Assembly (NCBI GenBank): GCA_036558265.1
Contig: DATBFY010000459.1
Location: 1 to 20,145 of the forward strand
Length of the DNA stretch: 20,145 nucleotides
Direction of reading: 5' to 3'
Source of the DNA: RYN-433 sp036558265
GTDB lineage: Bacteria; Planctomycetota; Phycisphaerae; Tepidisphaerales; Tepidisphaeraceae
Part shown: positions 1 through 7,309 of the stretch, piece by piece
Layout of the letters: every line of letters starts with the position of its first letter
Numbering within the stretch: the stretch's first letter is position 1
The notes under the pieces: model-generated
Told to the model about the DNA's origin: nothing
Seen by the model: only the letters and a program-made list of their open reading frames with translations
The model's database searches: none
Position numbers and translations under genes: made by a program

Positions 1-67
1 ACGGCCCATCCTTTTGAATATGAGGGCGCGAATGACTCGTCAACATGCCTCGCGAATCATTCGCGCC

Positions 68-87
68 CCCACCGCTAAAGCAGTGGG
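68..87 (-). terminator. Hairpin downstream of the DUF1501 gene
   Basis: Arms CCCAC (68-72) and GTGGG (83-87) pair, with an inner GC/GC pair after one mismatch and a TAAA loop. A second palindrome, cgcgaatcattcgcg, lies at 51-65. Both sit 50-85 bases past the stop of the leftward gene ending at 137. There is no U-run, so this could be a mRNA 3' end structure or an interspersed repeat rather than a classical intrinsic terminator. Confidence 0.3.
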
Positions 88-136
88 CCACCCGGAAGTT
101 CTTTTGCTCCTCCACGCGAGACGTACGTCACACACC

Positions 137-1492
137 TCACGCCAGGATCTCGTTCACGATCCGCCCGCCACGCACGATGTCGATCGGGCGATTCCCGGGC
201 GCGATCAGACGCTTCTCGTGGTCGATGCCGAGCTGGTGGTACAACGTGGACGCCAGGTCCTCGATTCCCACCGGGTCGCTGTTCGGTTCGGCGCCGGTCG
301 CGTCGCTCGAGCCGTGGATCACCCCGCGCTTGATCCCGCCGCCGGCCAGCACCACGCTGAACACGCGCGGCCAGTGGTCGCGGCCGGCATCCTTGTTCAC
401 CTTGGGCGTGCGGCCGAACTCGCTGCTCACCATCACCAGCGTCGAATCCAGCAGCTTGCGCTGCTCCAGGTCATGGATCAGCGCCGCGAACGCCTTGTCG
501 AACTCCGGCATCTGCTTCTTGAAGCCATTGGTGATGTTGGAGTGGTGATCCCAGCCGCCGAACGTCATCGAGACGAAGCGCACGCCGCCTTCCACCAGCC
601 GCCGCGCCAGCAGCATCCGCCCGCCCGCCGTGTTGCGGCCGTAGGCGTCCTTGAGCGCGTCCGGCTCGGCCTTGAGATTGAAGGCCTCGCGGGCGCTCTT
701 GCTGCTGATCATCGCGTACGCCTTCTGATAGAACGAGTCCATCGCGTCCAGGTCGTCGCTCTTCTCCAGCGTCTTGAAGTGATCGTCGACGGTTGCCAGC
801 ATCGACTTGCGGCGGTCAAAGCGCGCGTCGTCCACGCCGCCCGGCAGGCTCAGGTCGCGCACCGTGAAGTTCCCGCCCCGGCTGCCCGGGTCGCTGCCCA
901 GCGAGAACGGTCCGTAGGTGTTCGACAGGTAGCCCGACCCCGCGTACGGGTTGGGCATCGAAGGGATGCACACGTAAGGCGGCAGGTTGTTCCGCACGCC
1001 GAACTCGTGCGACACGATCGATCCGAACGACGGGTACGCCAGCGCCGGGCTTGGCCGATACCCCGTGAACATGTTGTGCGTGCCGCGCTCGTGCGCCGCC
1101 TCGCCGTGCGTCATCGAGCGGATCACGCAGATCTTGTCCGCGATCGCGGCGGACTGCTTCATGTGCTCGCCGAAGACCTCCCCGTCCAGCTTGGTCTTGA
1201 CGGTGCCGAAGGGGCCGCGGTACTCGATCGGGGCGTTGGGCTTCGGATCCCACGATTCGTGCTGGGCCATCCCGCCCGGCAGGAAGATGTGGATCACGCT
1301 CTTGGCGACCCCTTCCTTCGACGGCCCGCCGTGCGCGTCATTGACAGCCTGGGCAGCGCGGGCGGTCTGGGTGAAGTAATCCCCCAGCGTCAAGCCCAGC
1401 CCCCCAATCAAACCCACATACATGAGGTCGCGCCGCGACGGACGAACGTGACGCGGATCGTTGCACCACCCGTCAACCAGTTTCTGGCTCAT
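137..1492 (-). CDS. DUF1501 family secreted protein
   Basis: A 451-residue protein of the DUF1501 family, which has the alkaline phosphatase/sulfatase-like fold and is greatly expanded in Planctomycetota. The enzymatic role of the family is not settled. Visible family blocks are GGWDHHSN (312-319), SEFGRTP (357-363), GRDHWP (370-375) and AGGGIKRG (383-390). The N-terminus has SRRDLM (19-24) followed by a hydrophobic stretch to about residue 38, which resembles a Tat signal, so export of the folded protein is likely. The start is supported by GAGGGAAG a few bases upstream. Family members usually follow a DUF1549/DUF1553 (cytochrome-type) gene in an operon. Here the upstream neighbours are pseudopilins, so this member seems solitary on its 5' side. 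What lies downstream is outside the window. Family assignment is firm; function is unknown. Confidence 0.93.
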   Translation of the reverse strand: MSQKLVDGWCNDPRHVRPSRRDLMYVGLIGGLGLTLGDYFTQTARAAQAVNDAHGGPSKEGVAKSVIHIFLPGGMAQHESWDPKPNAPIEYRGPFGTVKTKLDGEVFGEHMKQSAAIADKICVIRSMTHGEAAHERGTHNMFTGYRPSPALAYPSFGSIVSHEFGVRNNLPPYVCIPSMPNPYAGSGYLSNTYGPFSLGSDPGSRGGNFTVRDLSLPGGVDDARFDRRKSMLATVDDHFKTLEKSDDLDAMDSFYQKAYAMISSKSAREAFNLKAEPDALKDAYGRNTAGGRMLLARRLVEGGVRFVSMTFGGWDHHSNITNGFKKQMPEFDKAFAALIHDLEQRKLLDSTLVMVSSEFGRTPKVNKDAGRDHWPRVFSVVLAGGGIKRGVIHGSSDATGAEPNSDPVGIEDLASTLYHQLGIDHEKRLIAPGNRPIDIVRGGRIVNEILA

Positions 1493-1633
1493 ACGACTTC
1501 CCTCGAACTCAAGAAGGACACTCTGGAAGTGTTCATTTCCCCGGCGATTTTCCAGTGCGGCTCACCGGTTCGACGCTAACAAGCTATAGCACCCCAATCA
1601 TCGGCGTGTTGAAGAGTTCGACCCTCTTTCGCA

Positions 1634-1653
1634 ACGCTTGTTCAAACAAGCGT
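1634..1653 (-). terminator. Hairpin after the pseudopilin pair
   Basis: ACGCTTGTTC (1634-1643) and AAACAAGCGT (1644-1653) form a 9-bp inverted repeat about 20 bases beyond the stop of the leftward pseudopilin gene. There is no clear U-run on the minus strand. Its position suggests a terminator or 3' end stabiliser. The rest of the 1493-1673 gap holds only a weak TATAGC box (minus strand, 1583-1588) that might serve the DUF1501 gene. Confidence 0.35.
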
Positions 1654-1673
1654 CGTCCCCGCGTCTCGATCCG

Positions 1674-2528
1674 CTATTGGTGGTAGTAAAGCGACGCCCA
1701 AAGCACGTCCATCACCGGATTATTGGACTCCGCAAGACCCTGCGCCTTCACCAGGTAATCCACCGGAGGCCCGCCCGAGTCCGACCACACGAACACCGAC
1801 CGGTTCAACCACTTCGCCGACCCGTCCGTGTACAGCACGTTCACGCCGTCCCCGTGCCGTCGATTCACGTATGCCTCGGTCGAAAACAGGTCCGCCACGA
1901 TCGGCTTCTCGCCTTTGCTGTGGTCGTAGAGGTCCAGCGGGTCGGTCCGGCGCGACAGGCGCGTCAGATGCCACATCGACAGCGTCGCCCGGATGCTCTC
2001 GGGCACGTTGGAAGGCACCGTCTTCAGGTCGTCGGGGATGTACTGCTCGACGTTCATGCCATACCCCGCCTGGACGTTCTTCGTCGGGTCGCCGTCGTCG
2101 CCGGGCGGCCAGGGGTTATCCGACGTGTTGAACCGGAAACGCGGGTCGTTCTCCGACGGACAGTAGTAGATTTCGGGCGACTTCATCAGCCCCGCGACGT
2201 AAAGCCGTCCGAACAGCACGAACTCCGGCTTTCCCGTGCTTGCGGATGCCGAGTACACCATCGAGTTGTATTGCTTGTAGTAGTTCGCCCCCACGTTCCG
2301 CCACCCGATCACCACCTGGTCGCGGTTGTCGTGCGCATATTCGACGAACGCAAGATATATCTGTCGGAGGTTGCTCAGGCACGCCACCCGCCTCCCCTGT
2401 TCCCGCGCCTTCGACAACGCCGGCAGCAGGATCGCCACCAGCACCGCGATGATCCCGATCACGACCAGCAGCTCGACGAGAGTGAACCCGCCGCGCCTGC
2501 GAGGCGCCTTGGAACGATCCATGATCAT
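1674..2528 (-). CDS. H-X9-DG pseudopilin-like protein, downstream copy
   Basis: A type II secretion/type IV pilin-like protein of the planctomycete class with a prepilin N-terminus and a C-terminal H-X9-DG motif. The ATG at 2528 gives MIMDRSKAPRRRGG and then FTLVELLVVIGII, with prepilin peptidase cleavage expected between Gly and Phe, followed by a membrane helix. The C-terminal RHGDGVNVLYTDG is an exact H-X9-DG. The mature part would be an extracytoplasmic globular domain after the first membrane helix. The ATG shares its A with the stop of the upstream paralogue (TGATG), which indicates translational coupling and fixes the start better than the ATG at 2570 inside the upstream gene. The two proteins are near-collinear along their whole length, a tandem duplication. 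The pilus or secretion machine they serve is not in this window. Confidence 0.88.
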   Translation of the reverse strand: MIMDRSKAPRRRGGFTLVELLVVIGIIAVLVAILLPALSKAREQGRRVACLSNLRQIYLAFVEYAHDNRDQVVIGWRNVGANYYKQYNSMVYSASASTGKPEFVLFGRLYVAGLMKSPEIYYCPSENDPRFRFNTSDNPWPPGDDGDPTKNVQAGYGMNVEQYIPDDLKTVPSNVPESIRATLSMWHLTRLSRRTDPLDLYDHSKGEKPIVADLFSTEAYVNRRHGDGVNVLYTDGSAKWLNRSVFVWSDSGGPPVDYLVKAQGLAESNNPVMDVLWASLYYHQ

Positions 2529-3376
2529 CACTGCCTGGAATACATCGATCCCCAGATCACGTCCACCCATGAATTATTCTGTGCGTTTAGATCCTGCAGC
2601 TTGGCGAGGTAATCCACCGGACCCGTACTCGGATCATCCCAGACGAACGTCGAACGGTCGAACCACTTCGCCGAACCGTCGATGAAGACCGCGTTGATGC
2701 CGCTGCCGTGCCGACGCACCACGTGCGCCTCCGTCGCCATCAGGTCGGCGATCAGGGGCCACTGCCCCATGCCGATCGGGCTGGTCTTGGAGTCCCCCGG
2801 GCGCTTGCGCCGCCAGATCGACAGCCGCGGCAAATGGAAGTTCGACAGCGTCCCCTTCAGGTCGTCGGGAATGTAGTATTCCGAGTTCATCGCGTAGCCG
2901 GCCTGCACGTTCTTCGTCGGGTCGCCCTCGTCCCCGGGGGGCCAGGGGTTGTCCGACGTGTTGAACTGGAACTTCGGATCGTTCTCCGACGGGCAGAAGA
3001 ACGCCTGCGGCGACTTCATGAGCCCAGCGAGGTATAACCGGCCGAAGAGCACGAATTCGGGCTTGCCCGTGATGCTCGACTTGGCCGTGTACACCATCGA
3101 GTTGTATTGCTTGAAGTAGTTGTCCCCCACGCTTCGCCACCCGATCACCACCTGGTCGTGGTTCTCGTGGGCGTACTCGGCAAAGCAGATGTAGATCTGG
3201 CGAAGATTGCTCAGGCACGCGACCCGCCGACCCTGTTCCCGCGCCTTGGCAAGCGTCGGCATCAGGATCGCGATCAGCACCGCGATGATCCCGATAACCA
3301 CGAGCAGCTCGACCAGCGTAAACGCGCGCGGCGCTCCGCTGGTATCCCTGCAATCGTTCCTTGATCTGCTGCTCAT
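2528..3376 (-). CDS. H-X9-DG pseudopilin-like protein, upstream copy
   Basis: A 282-residue paralogue of the following gene. The prepilin motif is PRAFTLVELLVVIGII, so cleavage would follow Ala rather than the usual Gly. RHGSGINAVFIDG near residue 240 is the H-X9-DG motif. Shared blocks with its sister include AKAREQGRRVACLSNLRQIY, FNTSDNPWPPGD and GDPTKNVQAGY. The middle part (about 175-200) differs and carries KTSPIGMGQ, absent from the sister. The gene lies 56 bases after the lipid kinase-like gene and may be co-transcribed with it. The Shine-Dalgarno sequence is weak (AGG about 10 bases upstream). Role inferred: a minor pseudopilin or surface filament subunit. Substrate unknown. Confidence 0.88.
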   Translation of the reverse strand: MSSRSRNDCRDTSGAPRAFTLVELLVVIGIIAVLIAILMPTLAKAREQGRRVACLSNLRQIYICFAEYAHENHDQVVIGWRSVGDNYFKQYNSMVYTAKSSITGKPEFVLFGRLYLAGLMKSPQAFFCPSENDPKFQFNTSDNPWPPGDEGDPTKNVQAGYAMNSEYYIPDDLKGTLSNFHLPRLSIWRRKRPGDSKTSPIGMGQWPLIADLMATEAHVVRRHGSGINAVFIDGSAKWFDRSTFVWDDPSTGPVDYLAKLQDLNAQNNSWVDVIWGSMYSRQ

Positions 3377-3432
3377 ACGGCCGCGCCTGCAAAGAGGCGA
3401 AGAATGGGGTGCCCAGGCAAGTATTCTACCGC

Positions 3433-4251
3433 TTAGAACTCCCGAACGTTCGGGGAAATTGCTTCACCAACCGGCGACGATTTTCCCCTAGGGAGCGTCG
3501 GTACCAGGCTGTAGACCAGCACCGGCGTCATCACGGCGATGACCGCGCCCAGGGTCAGGGGGGCAAGAAGGGTCGCGGGAGCGTGCTGGAGGGTCTTAAG
3601 GAGGAGCAAGGCCGTCATCGGCACCACCAGATTATCCCACCCACCCGTCGCCCAAGCCTCGACCAGAGCTAGAATTAACGCAACCAAGGCGGCCAGCAGC
3701 ACCGATTCCGCGCGGCCGGTATTGCCCATGAACAACAAAGTCAGGTGGGTAGCTGAAAATGTGACTACTGCGAAGGCCAAGGATCCTTCCAGACTCTTGC
3801 ACCCGCCGACCGTCTGAAACCGCGCCATCCCGTAGCGTCGGCCCACCAGGGCGGCCGCCGCATCCGCCAGGGCGAGCGTGAGCATCGGGGCCAGATAGGT
3901 GATCCGATCGTCACCCGAGAGGATGAAGAGGAGGGCCGCGGTGATCGGGAACAGGAACTCCCCCAAGGACTTGCGGCCGACCCCGTCGAGAATGCCGTTG
4001 ACGTGGTTCCCCAGTGCCGCCAGGTATCGGCGGGCGACCAGGAGGGCCAGGTAGATTCCGCAGAGGGAGATGGCGGATCGACGGGATTCCAACACCCAGG
4101 GCAGCGGGCACAGGATTAAGCCAATAGCGATGTGCAATAACTTCCGACAGATCTCGGGCCCGACCTGGAACCGAAGGTGGATCCGGAGGACGGCGTAAAG
4201 CGCCAGCCGGGATGCCGCCAGGACGAGGATGATGAAGAGAATGTCTTTCAT
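3433..4251 (-). CDS. Dolichol kinase/phytol kinase-like membrane protein (SEC59/VTE5 type)
   Basis: A 272-residue polytopic membrane protein of the CTP-dependent polyprenol/phytol kinase and CDP-diglyceride synthase-like superfamily (COG0170). These enzymes phosphorylate a lipid alcohol using CTP. Visible family signatures are CRKLLHI (35-41), LALADAAAALVGRRYG (126-141, with the Asp at 130) and KSLEGS (152-157), the last typical of phytol kinases. About seven hydrophobic segments span 1-245, and a short polar tail follows. The start is 4 bases after the stop of the ferritin-like gene, so the two are almost certainly one transcript. The lipid substrate cannot be read from sequence. Phytol, farnesol/geranylgeraniol or another polyprenol are possible, as is a phosphatidate cytidylyltransferase-like activity. 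Confidence 0.82.
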   Translation of the reverse strand: MKDILFIILVLAASRLALYAVLRIHLRFQVGPEICRKLLHIAIGLILCPLPWVLESRRSAISLCGIYLALLVARRYLAALGNHVNGILDGVGRKSLGEFLFPITAALLFILSGDDRITYLAPMLTLALADAAAALVGRRYGMARFQTVGGCKSLEGSLAFAVVTFSATHLTLLFMGNTGRAESVLLAALVALILALVEAWATGGWDNLVVPMTALLLLKTLQHAPATLLAPLTLGAVIAVMTPVLVYSLVPTLPRGKSSPVGEAISPNVREF

Positions 4252-4255
4252 TGTG

Positions 4256-5056
4256 TTACCCGATCACCGGAGCGGGGGCGGCGGTCTGGCGCGCGTCAAC
4301 CACCGGTCCGAACACGTAGTTGACCGGATCCATCAGCTTGAGAGCCTCGTCCAGTTCGGCCCGGGCGGCGCGGCGGAAGGTGCGATAGCGGAACCCGCCG
4401 GCGCGCAGGGCGTGACGGTGCTTCCACCAGACCACCCGACAGGTGCCGGCGAAGAAAAACCGCTGGAGCAAGGCCCTGGCGCAAACGGTCAGGCGCGAGC
4501 GGCGGGCGCGCAGGATCGCCAGCCGCTCGCATTGGAAGCGGACGTGGTATTCCTCGTCGGCGAGGATCTGGTCGCACAGGCTGCGGAGGACCGGTGAGGA
4601 CGTCGCTTCGCGCAGGGCGGCGTAATAGACCCTGGCGATGATCTCGGCGGTCACGAGCACTGAGATCGATAACTCGAGGCCGGCCCGGTGCCGGAGCCAA
4701 CGGAACACCGCGTCCGGCCAGGTGTGGGCCGTGCGCGGGATGCCCGCCAGGTCGAGCACGCGCCCCAGGTCGCGGGCGTGGCGGTGTTCCTCGGCGATGA
4801 AGAGGCGCAGGGCGTACACGTAATCGTGGTCGCCGGTGAGCTGGGCATATTCGCTCGCCAGGCCTTGAAAGTGCTTGCCCTCGGATGATTCGCCGAGCTG
4901 GAATTCCTGCATGCTCGACGCGATGGCGTCGCGCTCGGCCTGGGTAAGCGTGACGCCCTGGTGCCAGGGGATGGGCAGGAGTGACGCGGCGTTGCGGTGG
5001 AAGTACTCGCGCCACTCTTCGCTGGACTGGGACATGAGCAATTCGCGATGAGGCAT
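4256..5056 (-). CDS. Ferritin-like diiron protein
   Basis: A 266-residue helical protein of the ferritin-like superfamily. Candidate diiron ligands come in two E-H pairs: AEEHRH (88-93) and DEEYHVRF (167-174), with further glutamates at 60 or 69 and at 138 (TAEII). This is the arrangement of a four-helix diiron carboxylate site used for O2 activation or iron oxidation. The C-terminal 85 residues are Arg-rich and not recognised. ATG at 5056 is preceded by AAAGG at good spacing; the internal ATG at 5035 is the alternative. The 5057-5105 stretch upstream is AT-rich for this genome and probably holds the promoter (TACGAT-like -10 at 5079-5084, minus strand). It is the first gene of an operon with the lipid kinase-like gene, which hints at an oxygenase or desaturase acting on a lipid. 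That reaction is inference. Confidence 0.72.
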   Translation of the reverse strand: MPHRELLMSQSSEEWREYFHRNAASLLPIPWHQGVTLTQAERDAIASSMQEFQLGESSEGKHFQGLASEYAQLTGDHDYVYALRLFIAEEHRHARDLGRVLDLAGIPRTAHTWPDAVFRWLRHRAGLELSISVLVTAEIIARVYYAALREATSSPVLRSLCDQILADEEYHVRFQCERLAILRARRSRLTVCARALLQRFFFAGTCRVVWWKHRHALRAGGFRYRTFRRAARAELDEALKLMDPVNYVFGPVVDARQTAAPAPVIG

Positions 5057-5105
5057 GACAGACCTTTCAAAACATTTATCGTAGAAACAATGATTTGGGA
5101 AAACG

Positions 5106-5143
5106 CGCGCGGGGCGCGCCCCCCAGGGGTCGCGCCCCGCGCG
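5106..5143 (-). terminator. Strong intrinsic terminator for the polysaccharide export gene
   Basis: A perfect 13-bp stem pairs CGCGCGGGGCGCG (5106-5118) with CGCGCCCCGCGCG (5131-5143). On the minus strand it is followed by CGTTTTCCC, a short U-run. It starts 4 bases after the stop codon at 5148 and separates this gene from the ferritin-like operon transcribed in the same direction. Confidence 0.8.
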
Positions 5144-5147
5144 GTGA

Positions 5148-5924
5148 TTATCTTGTCGGACCGGCGACGGATTGGACGGCGCCCGCCGTGCCGGCGCCGG
5201 CGCTCAGGGGGCCGAAGAGCTGTCGGGTCTTCTGGTCCCAGACGTCCAGCGGACTCGGTGGGACGTAGATGATGTCCCCCTCGTCGAGCAGGTAGTTCTG
5301 CCGCGTGTCGCCGTCGAGGTAGATACGCGTCATGTCGATGACCGCGGTGGCGCGCGGGTGGTCCGCGGTGGCGGGGCGGCTGACGTGAACCTGCTGCGGC
5401 CAGGCGCGATCGTTAAAACCGGCGGCGGCCAGCGCGCTGACCACCGTGTTGCGCCCGGTGAACGGCTTGCGACCCGGCTCGCGGCAGGCGACGCCGAAGA
5501 CCTCGTAGAACTTGCTGTTGTACTCGGCGACGTCCACCTGGACGTCGAGGTTGTTGTAGTACCTGGCGCCCGCGGTGCGCAGCAGGTCACCGATCTCGCG
5601 CGGGGTCTTGCCCGCGACGTAAAGTTCGCCTAGCAGGTTCAGCGAGATCATGCCGTCGGGACGGATCGTGGTGGTGAACTGGTCGAGCTCCTTCACCCCG
5701 GGGGCGCGGATGAGCAGCTTGTCCGGCGGGGCGACGCGGTATTCGGTGGCGGCGACGTCGCGCTCGGCGGCGGGGCGGAAGATGCCGGCGGGGCCTTCGG
5801 CGATGGGGTCGCTTTGGCGCTCCTGGATGCAACCGCCGGTCAACGCGAAGAGGGCGAGCACCACCCCGCGATAAATCGCGGGGCGTGGCAGCGCGAAACG
5901 GGGGTTTTCAGCTTGGTGTTTCAT
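5148..5924 (-). CDS. Polysaccharide export lipoprotein (Wza type, Poly_export plus SLBB)
   Basis: A 258-residue outer-membrane auxiliary protein for capsule or exopolysaccharide export. The frame is open to 6152, but the ATG at 5924 gives a proper lipoprotein signal: a hydrophobic stretch 20-29 followed by LTGGC with Cys32 as the lipidated residue. The Poly_export domain spans about 61-137 (YRVAPPDKLLI, then IRPDGMISLNLLGELYVAGKT) and a single SLBB repeat about 140-215 (FGVACREPGRKPFTGRNTV), closing with DEGDIIYVPPSP. E. coli Wza is longer (about 380 residues) with more SLBB-type domains, so this is the short form. No Wzc-type kinase, glycosyltransferase or polymerase gene is adjacent, so it is an orphan in this window. 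Confidence 0.9.
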   Translation of the reverse strand: MKHQAENPRFALPRPAIYRGVVLALFALTGGCIQERQSDPIAEGPAGIFRPAAERDVAATEYRVAPPDKLLIRAPGVKELDQFTTTIRPDGMISLNLLGELYVAGKTPREIGDLLRTAGARYYNNLDVQVDVAEYNSKFYEVFGVACREPGRKPFTGRNTVVSALAAAGFNDRAWPQQVHVSRPATADHPRATAVIDMTRIYLDGDTRQNYLLDEGDIIYVPPSPLDVWDQKTRQLFGPLSAGAGTAGAVQSVAGPTR

Positions 5925-6024
5925 GGGGCGATGCTCCCGCACAAAGGACGCCGCTTGGCGATCGAAATTTCTTTGTGACGCAAAGGAAATGTTCAAATAA
6001 AAACCGGCCCGCCCACGCGACTGC

Positions 6025-6477
6025 CTACGCTGGTGAGAATCCTTTAGACAGCGGCAGGCGGGCCGGTACAGCGCGGCCCGCGGCGGCCATGGCGTCGGCC
6101 ACCACCTGTTCCAACTCCTGCACGTATTCCAGGAAACGCTTGCGACCATCATCGGTCAACCGCACCAGCGTCTGCGGGCGGTTGTTCCGAAAGCCCTTCC
6201 AGACCTCCACCAGTTTCGACTCCTGCAATAGCTGCAGGTGCCGGCTGAGGTTCCCGTCCGTCAACGAACACAGGCCCTTGAGATCGTTGAAGAGCAGCCC
6301 TTCGGGATGGGCCGCGAGCGACGACATGATGCTCAACCGCGCCTTCTCGTGGATGACGCGCTCGAGTTTCTCGTACGCGAAGCGGCCACTCTCGCCCGCC
6401 TGCGGCGCGGCGTGCGCTTCGTCCGCGCCGGCATGACCGGCGCCCGCGTGCGAATCTGTCCGCTTACGCCCGGCCAT
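6025..6477 (-). CDS. Winged-helix transcriptional regulator
   Basis: A 150-residue DNA-binding protein with a MarR/ArsR-like winged helix (closest to the HTH_34 type). A His/Ala-rich basic leader (1-32) precedes the domain at about 33-125. The recognition helix region is LTDGNLSRHLQLLQESKLVEV (72-92), and the wing is about 95-108 (WKGFRNNRPQTLVRLT). No metal-binding cysteine box of the ArsR type is visible. Its ATG lies inside the last codons of the upstream membrane protein gene, overlapping by 14 bases, so the two are translationally coupled. Such regulators commonly sit with a small membrane protein and repress their own operon. The palindrome at 7098-7116 is the candidate operator. Confidence 0.85.
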   Translation of the reverse strand: MAGRKRTDSHAGAGHAGADEAHAAPQAGESGRFAYEKLERVIHEKARLSIMSSLAAHPEGLLFNDLKGLCSLTDGNLSRHLQLLQESKLVEVWKGFRNNRPQTLVRLTDDGRKRFLEYVQELEQVVADAMAAAGRAVPARLPLSKGFSPA

Positions 6478-7078
6478 GATTCCTTTCCAGCGTCCACCAC
6501 AGGATGACCGCGGCCAGGATCTGCCCGGGCGCGAAGATCAACGCCATCGTCCAGGGCCAGAACGCGGTCACGCCGTCGGTCAGGGCGATACACAGGAGTC
6601 CGGCCAGCAGGTAGTACCCGCCGACGATCGAGATCGCGCCGGGCAGCACCCGCCGCGACGCGAACACGCCCAGGGCGAAGAGGATCGCCCACAAGCCGGG
6701 CAGGAGCCAAACCTCATCGTGTGCGAAGAGCACCATGCACAGCGTCAGCAGCGCGCCGGTCACCAGGCTTGGCACGAACTGTTCGGCGGCCTGGATCGTC
6801 AATTCCTTCTGCAGGGGCGAGTGGGACTTGACGCAGCGGAGGATCATCTCGGTGGCGGCGGCGGCGACGCTGAGCAGCGCCGCGACCAGCCAGAAGACCA
6901 GGTACCCCTTCACGTTCCGGTGCGCCTGGGGCAGGAGCATGGACTGCGCCAGTGCCGTGCCGATCGCGACGGCCGCCGAGAATGCCGCGGTCGCCGAGCG
7001 ATACCCGCGGAACACGGCAGTGCGGGCCATCTGCTGGCGGATCTGGGAGATTTGCGAGAGCGCTTCGTGCAGTTCCAT
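6464..7078 (-). CDS. Six-helix integral membrane protein of unknown function
   Basis: A 204-residue protein with a short cytoplasmic N-terminal helix (ALSQISQIRQQMART) and six predicted membrane segments at about 28-49, 56-80, 101-119, 123-144, 147-166 and 171-197. No catalytic motif is recognised. This gene architecture, a membrane protein followed by an overlapping winged-helix regulator, is recurrent in Acidobacteriota and Planctomycetota, where the membrane partner may be an effector or signal sensor. The ATG at 7078 is preceded by GGGAAGG at short spacing. The start and promoter assignment agree, with a leader of about 28 bases. Confidence 0.82.
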   Translation of the reverse strand: MELHEALSQISQIRQQMARTAVFRGYRSATAAFSAAVAIGTALAQSMLLPQAHRNVKGYLVFWLVAALLSVAAAATEMILRCVKSHSPLQKELTIQAAEQFVPSLVTGALLTLCMVLFAHDEVWLLPGLWAILFALGVFASRRVLPGAISIVGGYYLLAGLLCIALTDGVTAFWPWTMALIFAPGQILAAVILWWTLERNHGRA

Positions 7079-7097
7079 GGACCTTCCCTACATCGCG

Positions 7098-7116
7098 AAC
7101 TTTACGATGCAAAGTT
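7098..7116. promoter_or_regulatory. Palindromic operator candidate overlapping the -10 box
   Basis: Plus-strand AACTTTACGATGCAAAGTT is an imperfect 19-base palindrome (AACTTT and AAAGTT outer arms, matching central C/G). It covers the downstream half of the -10 hexamer and the expected transcript start. A winged-helix dimer bound here would block RNA polymerase. The obvious candidate is the regulator encoded in this operon. This is inferred from position and symmetry. Confidence 0.55.
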
Positions 7117-7140
7117 TACATCGGCGATTGGGAGTGTCAA
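7113..7140 (-). promoter_or_regulatory. Promoter of the membrane protein/regulator operon
   Basis: On the minus strand there is a perfect -35 TTGACA (7135-7140), a 16-base spacer and a -10 TAAACT (7113-7118, 4 of 6 matches). The predicted transcript start is near 7106, about 28 bases before the ATG at 7078. Confidence 0.65.
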
Positions 7141-7170
7141 GGTGAAAAAATAACAGACGGTGCTCGGCAT

Positions 7171-7275
7171 CGTCATCCTGAGGGAGTCTAAGACGACCGA
7201 AGGATCTTGCGGCGAGGGAGCCGATCGTCCCGTCGCGGCAAGATCCTTCGTCGGTAGAACCTCCACAGGATGACG
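7171..7275. repeat. Long imperfect palindromic intergenic element
   Basis: A 105-base inverted repeat between the membrane-protein operon and the beta-propeller lipoprotein gene. Outer arms are perfect: CGTCATCCTG (7171-7180) and CAGGATGACG (7266-7275). Inner arms are perfect over 13 bases: CGAAGGATCTTGC (7198-7210) and GCAAGATCCTTCG (7238-7250), around a 27-base loop. The intervening parts pair imperfectly. It codes for nothing evident and resembles MITE/REP-like palindromes dispersed in large GC-rich genomes. As RNA it would fold strongly, so it may also act as a 3' end element for the leftward gene ending at 7310. Confidence 0.8.
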
Positions 7276-7309
7276 TCGCTTACGAGGCTTCCGATCGACT
7301 CGGATTCAG

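Noticed and set aside
14..1579. 521-codon rightward frame opposite the DUF1501 gene
   Set aside because: The opposite strand encodes all DUF1501 motifs; this translation is Arg/His/Val-rich with no domain.
3441..3454. Self-complementary CCCGAACGTTCGGG near the end of the lipid kinase-like gene
   Set aside because: It lies inside the coding region with no loop and no U-run after it, so I do not call it a terminator.
5925..6152. Extended N-terminus for the polysaccharide export protein
   Set aside because: The extra 76 residues are Arg/Trp/Cys-rich, overlap the regulator gene end, and would place the lipoprotein signal in the middle of the protein.
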